DNA from: Alcanivoracaceae bacterium
Lineage (GTDB): Bacteria > Pseudomonadota > Gammaproteobacteria > Pseudomonadales > Alcanivoracaceae
Length of the DNA: 64,000 nt
Direction of reading: 5' to 3'
Assembly: GCA_029212745.1 (NCBI GenBank)
Contig: JARGOL010000012.1
Span: 36,745-100,744 of the forward strand
Shown here one piece after another: positions 57,456 through 64,000 of this stretch; the first letter of the stretch is position 1, and each line of letters starts with the position of its first letter. The notes under the pieces are model-generated. The model was not told the origin of the DNA. It did no database searches and was given only the letters and a program-made list of their open reading frames with translations. The position numbers and the translations under genes are program-made.

Positions 57456-57573
57456 GGTGTATCTGCTCCGTCACGATCCGGGCACATGCGCCCGGGGGCT
57501 CCGGGGTCGGGCCGACTGGTTACAAGAATGCCTGCGAGGCGCATGAGCGGCAAGGGCCGGCCGTCATAAGTGT

Positions 57574-57601
57574 TTGACATTATGCACAAATCTGACAGAA
57601 T
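57574..57601 (+). promoter_or_regulatory. Strong sigma70 promoter of the ilvI operon
   Basis: A perfect -35 TTGACA (57574-57579), 16-bp spacer and CAGAAT (57596-57601). Transcription would start near 57608, giving a leader of about 275 nt before ilvI. Confidence 0.72.
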
Positions 57602-57883
57602 TTGCGTCTCCGGAGATCGGGACCCGCATGCGCAACACCCCAGCGTATGTGAGGCCGGGTTCCGGGGCATCGTTACCGCGGTGTCCTGTGCAGCAATGCT
57701 ACCCCCTACGTCCCTCTTATCCGTCCTGCGTCTTCGCCGGTCACCTCCGCGAGGGATAGCGGAAGCCCAAGCAAGGCTTCCCGGTCCGCAGGAACAATCA
57801 GTTACCTGATATCTGCCCCGGGCACTGTGCCCGAGCCGGGTGGATCTTCACGTATGGCCGTTAAATCGACACGAGGTATGACC
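57602..57883 (+). promoter_or_regulatory. Long 5' leader of ilvI, probable attenuator-type region
   Basis: This leader contains a small reading frame (57696-57809) rich in leucine codons. It also holds a perfect hairpin GGAAGCC/GGCTTCC (57761-57781, 7-base loop) and a further GC hairpin CGGGCA/TGCCCG near 57820-57834. No conventional terminator with a T-tract was found. The whole gap from 57456 to 57883 otherwise holds no gene I can support. Confidence 0.45.
57696..57809 (+). CDS. Candidate leader peptide (37 aa) for the ilv operon
   Basis: The frame begins [13 protein letters not shown]. Its first five Leu residues use five different codons (CTA, CTC, TTA, CTG, CTT), and an ATA Ile follows, several of them rare in this GC-rich genome. 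That bias fits a peptide whose translation senses branched-chain aminoacyl-tRNA. No good ribosome binding site precedes the ATG, and the frame also continues upstream, so this is speculative. Confidence 0.3.
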   Translation: MLPPTSLLSVLRLRRSPPRGIAEAQARLPGPQEQSVT

Positions 57884-59605
57884 GTGGAAAAGTTGTCTGG
57901 TGCGGAAATGGTAGTCCGTGCCCTGCAGGATGAGGGAGTCGAGATCATTTTCGGCTATCCCGGGGGTGCGGTTCTTCACATTTACGATGCCCTGTTCCAG
58001 CAGGACAAGGTGCAGCATATTCTGGTGCGCCACGAACAGGCCGCTACCCATGCGGCCGATGGATACGCGCGAGCCACCGGCAAGCCGGGGGTGGTCCTGG
58101 TGACCTCCGGCCCCGGCGCCACCAACGCGGTGACCGGTATTGCCACCGCCTATATGGATTCGATCCCCATGGTGATCGTGTCCGGCCAGGTGCGCTCCGA
58201 CTGGATTGGCGATGACGCCTTCCAGGAAACCGACATGCCCGGCATCTGCCGTCCCATCGTCAAGCACAGCTTTGCGGTGCGCGATCCGGCTGACATTCCG
58301 GAGATGATGAAGAAGGCCTTCTATATTGCCACCACCGGCCGCCCCGGCCCGGTGCTGGTGGATATTCCCAAGGACAAGACCAGCCCGCTGGTGAAGGTGC
58401 CTTACGAGTATCCGAAGAAGGTCAAGCTGCGCTCCTACAACCCGGTGACCCGCGGCCATTCCGGCCAGATCCGCAAGGCGGTGGAAGAGCTGCTCAAGGC
58501 CAAGCGGCCGGTGATCTATGCCGGTGGCGGCGTGATCCAGGGCGAGGCCAGCAAGCACCTCACCGACCTGGCCCACAAGCTCGACTTCCCGGTGACCAAC
58601 ACGCTCATGGGCCTGGGTGCGTTTCCGGCCACGGACAAGCAGTTCCTGGGCATGCTGGGCATGCACGGCACCTATGAAGCCAACATGGCCATGCACAATG
58701 CCGACCTGATCCTGGCGCTGGGTGCCCGGTTCGACGACCGTGTCACCAATGACACCAAGAAGTTCTGCCCCGGCGCCACCATCATTCACGTTGACGTGGA
58801 TCCGGCCACTATCTCCAAGAACGTACGCGCTGACGTGCCGATTGTCGGCCCGGTGTCACAGGTGCTCGAGGAAATGGTCGCGACGCTGGACGAGATTGGT
58901 GTGACGCCGGATGAGAAGGCGCTGGCGCGCTGGTGGGAGGAGATCGGCGGCTGGCGTGAGTATCACGGCCTGCGCTATGAGCTCGACCCGAACGGGCCGA
59001 TGAAGCCCCAGCAGGTGGTGCAGGCGCTGTACAAGGCTACCAATGGCGATGCCTACGTGACCTCGGATGTGGGCCAGCACCAGATGTTTGCCGCCCAGTT
59101 CTACAAGTTCGACAAGCCGCGTTACTGGATCAACTCTGGTGGCCTGGGGACCATGGGCTTCGGGCTGCCGGCGGCCATGGGCGTCCAGTTCGCCTTCCCG
59201 GATGCCATGGTGGCCTGTGTCACTGGTGAGGGCTCGATCCAGATGAACATCCAGGAGCTGTCCACCTGCCTGCAGTACGGCCTGCCGATCAAGGTCATCA
59301 ATATCAACAACCAGGCCCTGGGCATGGTGCGCCAGTGGCAGGACATGCAGTACGGCGGCCGCCACAGCCAGTCCTACATGGATTCGCTGCCGGACTTCGT
59401 CAAGCTGGCCGAGTCCTATGGCCACGTGGGTATCCGTGTGGACAAGCATGAGGACCTGGACAAGGCCATGGAAGAGGCGTTCGCGCTGAAGGACCGCCTG
59501 GTGTTCATGGATATCTATGTGGACCCGTCGGAGCATGTGTACCCGATGCACATTGCGGATGGCGCCATCCGTGACATGTGGCTCAGCAAGACGGAGAGGA
59601 CCTGA
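57884..59605 (+). CDS. ilvI: Acetolactate synthase large subunit
   Basis: This 573-residue thiamine-diphosphate enzyme has the catalytic Glu in [20 protein letters not shown], an FAD-binding middle domain ([20 protein letters not shown]) and the C-terminal ThDP motif ([15 protein letters not shown]...[12 protein letters not shown]). The GTG at 57884 is preferred: GAGG ends seven bases upstream, and the resulting start [14 protein letters not shown] matches, from memory, E. coli IlvI ([14 protein letters not shown]). ATGs at 57854 and 57878 are in frame but poorly spaced. First committed step in valine, leucine and isoleucine synthesis. Confidence 0.95.
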   Translation: MEKLSGAEMVVRALQDEGVEIIFGYPGGAVLHIYDALFQQDKVQHILVRHEQAATHAADGYARATGKPGVVLVTSGPGATNAVTGIATAYMDSIPMVIVSGQVRSDWIGDDAFQETDMPGICRPIVKHSFAVRDPADIPEMMKKAFYIATTGRPGPVLVDIPKDKTSPLVKVPYEYPKKVKLRSYNPVTRGHSGQIRKAVEELLKAKRPVIYAGGGVIQGEASKHLTDLAHKLDFPVTNTLMGLGAFPATDKQFLGMLGMHGTYEANMAMHNADLILALGARFDDRVTNDTKKFCPGATIIHVDVDPATISKNVRADVPIVGPVSQVLEEMVATLDEIGVTPDEKALARWWEEIGGWREYHGLRYELDPNGPMKPQQVVQALYKATNGDAYVTSDVGQHQMFAAQFYKFDKPRYWINSGGLGTMGFGLPAAMGVQFAFPDAMVACVTGEGSIQMNIQELSTCLQYGLPIKVININNQALGMVRQWQDMQYGGRHSQSYMDSLPDFVKLAESYGHVGIRVDKHEDLDKAMEEAFALKDRLVFMDIYVDPSEHVYPMHIADGAIRDMWLSKTERT

Positions 59606-59607
59606 TC

Positions 59608-61213
<1,606 letters not shown>

Positions 61214-61245
61214 TTGCTCCGGCATGCATCCGCATGAGTACGGAA

Positions 61246-61269
61246 AGCGCGACTTCGGTCGCGCTTTTT
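61246..61269 (+). terminator. Rho-independent terminator after ilvC
   Basis: AGCGCGAC-TTCG-GTCGCGCT (61246-61265) has a UUCG tetraloop and is followed by TTTT. Confidence 0.9.
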
Positions 61270-61288
61270 CGTTTACGGGGGCGGGCTG

Positions 61289-61304
61289 GTGAAACATGTT
61301 CCAC
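61289..61304. repeat. Near-perfect palindrome upstream of pssA
   Basis: GTGAAACATGTTCCAC has a perfect AACATGTT core and 7 of 8 paired positions. It lies 59 bp before the pssA start and about 30 bp before a possible -10 TAGACT (61336-61341), a position suitable for an operator. The regulator is unknown. Confidence 0.4.
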
Positions 61305-61362
61305 GGGGCAGTTCTGTAGAGGGGGGTGGCTGCGGTAGACTGTCCCCCTACGGGAGAGACTG

Positions 61363-62136
61363 ATGACTGAACAGGACGAAAACCAGGCCACCGACAGTTT
61401 TGAGGTGGTCGAGTCGGAAAAGCATGGCCAGCGCCACAAGGGTATTTACCTGCTGCCCAACCTGATCACTACGGGCGCCCTGTTTGCCGGCTTTTACGCC
61501 ATCGTGGCGGCGATGAACGGCGACTTCGAAAACGCCGCCATTGCCATTGTGGTGGCCGGCATACTGGACGGCATGGATGGCGGCGTGGCGCGGCTGACCA
61601 ACACCCAGAGCAAGTTTGGCGCCGAGTACGACTCGCTGTCCGACTGTGTGGCGTTCGGTGTGGCTCCGGGCCTGGTGGCCTACTCCTGGGCCCTGACCGA
61701 CCTGGGCAAGGTGGGCTGGGCGGCGGCGTTCGTCTATGTGGCCTGCGCGGCGTTGCGACTGGCTCGCTTCAACGTCCAGTCCGGCAGCACCGACAAGCGC
61801 TTCTTCATCGGCTTGCCCAGTCCCTCCGGCGCCGGGTTGGTGGCGACCATGGTCTGGTTCGGGGCCAGTCGCGGCATCACTGACGGCAACGACGTGGCCT
61901 GGATCGCGGCGATTCTCACCGCCGGGGCCGGCATGCTGATGGTGTCCAATGTCCAGTACCACAGTTTCAAGGAATACCACATCGGCCGGGTGCCCATGCG
62001 TGTCCTGCTGGGCGTGATCATTGCCTTTGCCATTGTGTTGCTGGATCCGCCCCTGGTGCTGCTGTCAGTGGCGCTGATCTACATCGGCTCCGGGCCGGTG
62101 CTGGATGTGCTGCGGCGCCGCCGCTCGTCGACCTGA
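61363..62136 (+). CDS. pssA: CDP-diacylglycerol-serine O-phosphatidyltransferase
   Basis: This 257-residue membrane protein has the CDP-alcohol phosphatidyltransferase signature LDGMDGGVARLTN...SKFGAEYDSLSD near residues 68-98 and about seven hydrophobic segments. It makes phosphatidylserine, the precursor of phosphatidylethanolamine. This is the membrane type of PssA (Bacillus/Pseudomonas-like), not the soluble PLD-type of E. coli. GGGAGAGACTG precedes the ATG. Confidence 0.93.
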   Translation: MTEQDENQATDSFEVVESEKHGQRHKGIYLLPNLITTGALFAGFYAIVAAMNGDFENAAIAIVVAGILDGMDGGVARLTNTQSKFGAEYDSLSDCVAFGVAPGLVAYSWALTDLGKVGWAAAFVYVACAALRLARFNVQSGSTDKRFFIGLPSPSGAGLVATMVWFGASRGITDGNDVAWIAAILTAGAGMLMVSNVQYHSFKEYHIGRVPMRVLLGVIIAFAIVLLDPPLVLLSVALIYIGSGPVLDVLRRRRSST

Positions 62137-62214
62137 CCGGCGCACCTGAAACAAATTGCCTTCACGGCGCATCCAATCCGCAAATGGGATGCTGCGGCAA
62201 AGAGGGAGCGCCAT

Positions 62215-63213
62215 ATGTTGATCAGGCACAAGCACAAATCCGATATTCCCGCGTCCGAGATTACCCCCGAAGGCGTCTATCTGCGCCGGCGTGAATTCAT
62301 GGCGGCGGCGGGCGGGGCCGCCCTGATGGCCTCGGCACCGTCCCTGGCAGCCCTCAGTGACGCTGCTGCCGAAGACAGCAGTCGCCCGGCATGGATGCGC
62401 AAGGCCGTTGCGGCGCGTGGTGACGGCGCGCCTGATGCCACTGATGCCACCACGCCGTATACGGATGCCATTCGCTACAACAATTTCTACGAGTTCGGCA
62501 CAGCCAAGGACGACCCGGCCGCCAATGCCGACAGCCTGCGCCCGCATCCCTGGACCGTCACCGTGGACGGCGAAGTGGGGCGCCCGGGCGACTATGCCCT
62601 CGAGGACATTCTCAAGCCGCACCCGCTGGAAGAGCGCATTTACCGTTTTCGCTGTGTCGAGGCCTGGTCCATGGTGGTGCCCTGGGTGGGGTTTCCCCTG
62701 GGCGACCTGCTGCGCCGCTTCGAGCCCACGTCAAAGGCACGTTACGTGCGCTTCGAAACGCTGGCGGACCCGGAGCAGATGCCGGGGCTGAAGAATCCCT
62801 TCACCGGCATTGACTGGCCCTATACCGAGGGCCTGCGCCTGGATGAGGCCATGCACCCGCTGACACTGATGGTGGTGGGCATGTACGGGCGCACGCTGCC
62901 GAACCAGAACGGCGCGCCCCTGCGCCTGATGGTGCCCTGGAAATATGGCTTCAAGTCGATCAAGTCCATCGTCCGCATCAGCCTCATGAGCGAGCAGCCG
63001 TCGACCACCTGGAATGACCTGGCCCCGGGAGAATATGGCTTCTATGCCAACGTCAACCCGGCGGTGGACCACCCGCGCTGGAGCCAGGCACGGGAGCGGC
63101 GTTTGCCCACCAGCCTGTTCAATCCCAACTGGCGTGACACGCTGATGTTCAATGGCTACCAGGAGCAGGTGGCCGGGCTGTACAAGGGCATGGACCTGCG
63201 GCGGTTCTACTGA
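62215..63213 (+). CDS. msrP: Periplasmic protein-methionine-sulfoxide reductase catalytic subunit MsrP
   Basis: This 332-residue molybdopterin protein has a twin-arginine signal ([19 protein letters not shown], residues 23-41) and a SUOX-fold domain with the molybdenum ligand C147 ([11 protein letters not shown]). The conserved segments [13 protein letters not shown] and [12 protein letters not shown] follow. It repairs oxidised methionines in envelope proteins, receiving electrons from MsrQ. GAGGGAG precedes the ATG, and the stop overlaps the msrQ start. Confidence 0.95.
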   Translation: MLIRHKHKSDIPASEITPEGVYLRRREFMAAAGGAALMASAPSLAALSDAAAEDSSRPAWMRKAVAARGDGAPDATDATTPYTDAIRYNNFYEFGTAKDDPAANADSLRPHPWTVTVDGEVGRPGDYALEDILKPHPLEERIYRFRCVEAWSMVVPWVGFPLGDLLRRFEPTSKARYVRFETLADPEQMPGLKNPFTGIDWPYTEGLRLDEAMHPLTLMVVGMYGRTLPNQNGAPLRLMVPWKYGFKSIKSIVRISLMSEQPSTTWNDLAPGEYGFYANVNPAVDHPRWSQARERRLPTSLFNPNWRDTLMFNGYQEQVAGLYKGMDLRRFY

Positions 63214-63824
63214 TGGCACGGCAGGCGCGTTTCCCGGCCCGGCACGGCTGGCTGGTATGGGTGGCCGGGCTGCTGCCACTGGCCTGGGTGGTCTGGCGCG
63301 GCCTGTCCGGGGATCTGGGGCCGGATCCGGCCAAGGCCCTGGTCAGTCATCTGGGCTGGTGGGGCATGGTCTGGCTGATTGCCTGCCTCACTGTCCGGCC
63401 GCTGGTGCAGCTGGCAGGCTGGCCGCGCCTTTTCCCCCTGCGGCGCTGGTTCGGGCTGTTGGCGTTCACCTGGCTGAGCCTGCATTTCCTGGGCTGGGCC
63501 TGGCTGCTGCTGGGCTGGGATGCAGGCAGTATTGTCTCCGAGATCGGCAAGCGGCCCTACATCCTGGTGGGGTTCTCCGCCTGGCTGCTGCTGTTGCCCC
63601 TGGCCCTGACCAGCACCCGCACGGCCCGGCGGCGGCTGGGGCGGCGCTGGCAGGTGCTGCACCGCCTGATTTACCCGGCGGTACTGCTCGGTTTGCTGCA
63701 TGACTTCTGGCTGCAGAAGTCCGGTTACGGAGAGCCCCTGCTTTTCGCGGCCATGATCGTGCTCCTGCTGGGTTGGCGATGGCACCATTCACGCCAGCGC
63801 GGCGGCCCTGCTTCCGCCGCCTGA
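63213..63824 (+). CDS. msrQ: MsrQ, haem-binding membrane subunit of the MsrPQ system
   Basis: This 203-residue protein has six hydrophobic segments of the ferric-reductase-like transmembrane domain, with conserved His residues in LVSHLGWWGMVW, LSLHFLGWAWLL and QVLHRLIYPAVLLGLLHDFW. It passes electrons from the quinone pool to MsrP. It starts at TGATG overlapping msrP. The rRNA promoter begins about 65 bp after its stop. Confidence 0.93.
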   Translation: MARQARFPARHGWLVWVAGLLPLAWVVWRGLSGDLGPDPAKALVSHLGWWGMVWLIACLTVRPLVQLAGWPRLFPLRRWFGLLAFTWLSLHFLGWAWLLLGWDAGSIVSEIGKRPYILVGFSAWLLLLPLALTSTRTARRRLGRRWQVLHRLIYPAVLLGLLHDFWLQKSGYGEPLLFAAMIVLLLGWRWHHSRQRGGPASAA

Positions 63825-63870
63825 ACGGCCAGTTATTGCGCGGTTTGGACAATTCCTGAGCGGTCAGGCG

Positions 63871-63917
63871 AAAAAGGCAGAAAAACCTGTTGACTCCCGG
63901 CCGCGCATCCCTAGAAT
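63871..63917 (+). promoter_or_regulatory. Ribosomal RNA operon promoter with UP-like A-tracts
   Basis: TTGACT (63890-63895), 16-bp spacer and TAGAAT (63912-63917), preceded by A-tracts (AAAAA at 63871-63875 and 63881-63885) like an UP element and followed by a GC-rich start region. The spacing and layout fit an rrn P1 promoter. Confidence 0.8.
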
Positions 63918-63930
63918 ACGCCACCTCGAC

Positions 63931-64000
63931 AGGGGCAAGCCCCTGGCTCTTTAACAATCAGGCAAGCAAACGTGTGGGCTCTGCTTGGGGATGAATTTTC
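63931..64000 (+). other. rRNA operon leader with boxA antitermination site
   Basis: After a small AGGGGC/GCCCCT hairpin (63931-63944) comes GGCTCTTTAACAATCAGG (63945-63962), matching the conserved boxA that loads NusB/S10 antitermination factors. The stretch GTGTGGGCTCTGCTTG is typical of Pseudomonas-like 16S leaders. The 16S gene itself begins beyond the window. Confidence 0.85.

Noticed and set aside
57821..57835. GC hairpin near the ilvI start as an intrinsic terminator
   Set aside because: No T-tract follows and the loop is very small, so it was only mentioned as part of the leader.

Overview
The window is a GC-rich, gene-dense stretch of a gammaproteobacterial chromosome. It encodes about 62 protein genes, and its last 110 bases are the promoter and leader of a ribosomal RNA operon. 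No insertion sequence, prophage, integrase, CRISPR array or tRNA gene is visible. From about 25 kb onward the gene order is that of Pseudomonas and its relatives. Blocks such as rplU-rpmA-obg-proB, murJ-ribF-ileS-lspA-fkpB-ispH, the minor type IV pilins, pilRS, bamD-rluD-pgeF-clpB and ilvIHC-pssA-msrPQ-rrn match, from memory, two blocks of the P. aeruginosa PAO1 map. The phasin, the many lipid-handling genes and a lone ectA point to a marine or hydrocarbon-associated member of the Pseudomonadales/Oceanospirillales, for example the Alcanivorax group. That placement is an inference.

Layout. 1-9 kb: the end of a FabR-like regulator, small proteins, a nitroreductase, a dienelactone-hydrolase-like protein, a small monooxygenase, a HAD hydrolase, a MoxR/CoxE pair and a hybrid sensor kinase. 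9-14 kb: a single-subunit molybdopterin oxidoreductase, an AarF/UbiB-type kinase, a phasin and small unknown proteins. 14-20 kb: a lipid-metabolism group with two short-chain dehydrogenases (one resembling 2,4-dienoyl-CoA reductase), an enoyl-CoA isomerase-like protein, a membrane metal-dependent hydrolase, and AraC and TetR regulators. 20-24.3 kb: a membrane desaturase, then a sulfotransferase, a glycosyltransferase and a DUF2334 deacetylase-like protein that look like an undescribed envelope or lipid-modification cassette. 24-38 kb: housekeeping genes for quinone side chains, ribosomal proteins, proline, peptidoglycan lipid flipping, flavin, Ile-tRNA, lipoprotein processing and isoprenoids. 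38-50 kb: the minor pilin/PilY1 operon, a separate FimT, ThiO, and PilR/PilS. 50-57.5 kb: NAD synthetase, BamD, RluD, PgeF, ClpB and a DUF4124 protein. 57.5-64 kb: branched-chain amino acid biosynthesis behind a long structured leader, phosphatidylserine synthase, the MsrPQ periplasmic methionine sulfoxide repair system, and the rrn promoter.

Most of the window is conserved core genome. The less ordinary parts are the 20-24 kb cassette, the solitary ectA, the ilvI leader with its leucine-rich candidate peptide, the FimT with a GRxR tail, and a set of promoters sharing a TAGAAT -10 box followed by a GC-rich discriminator.
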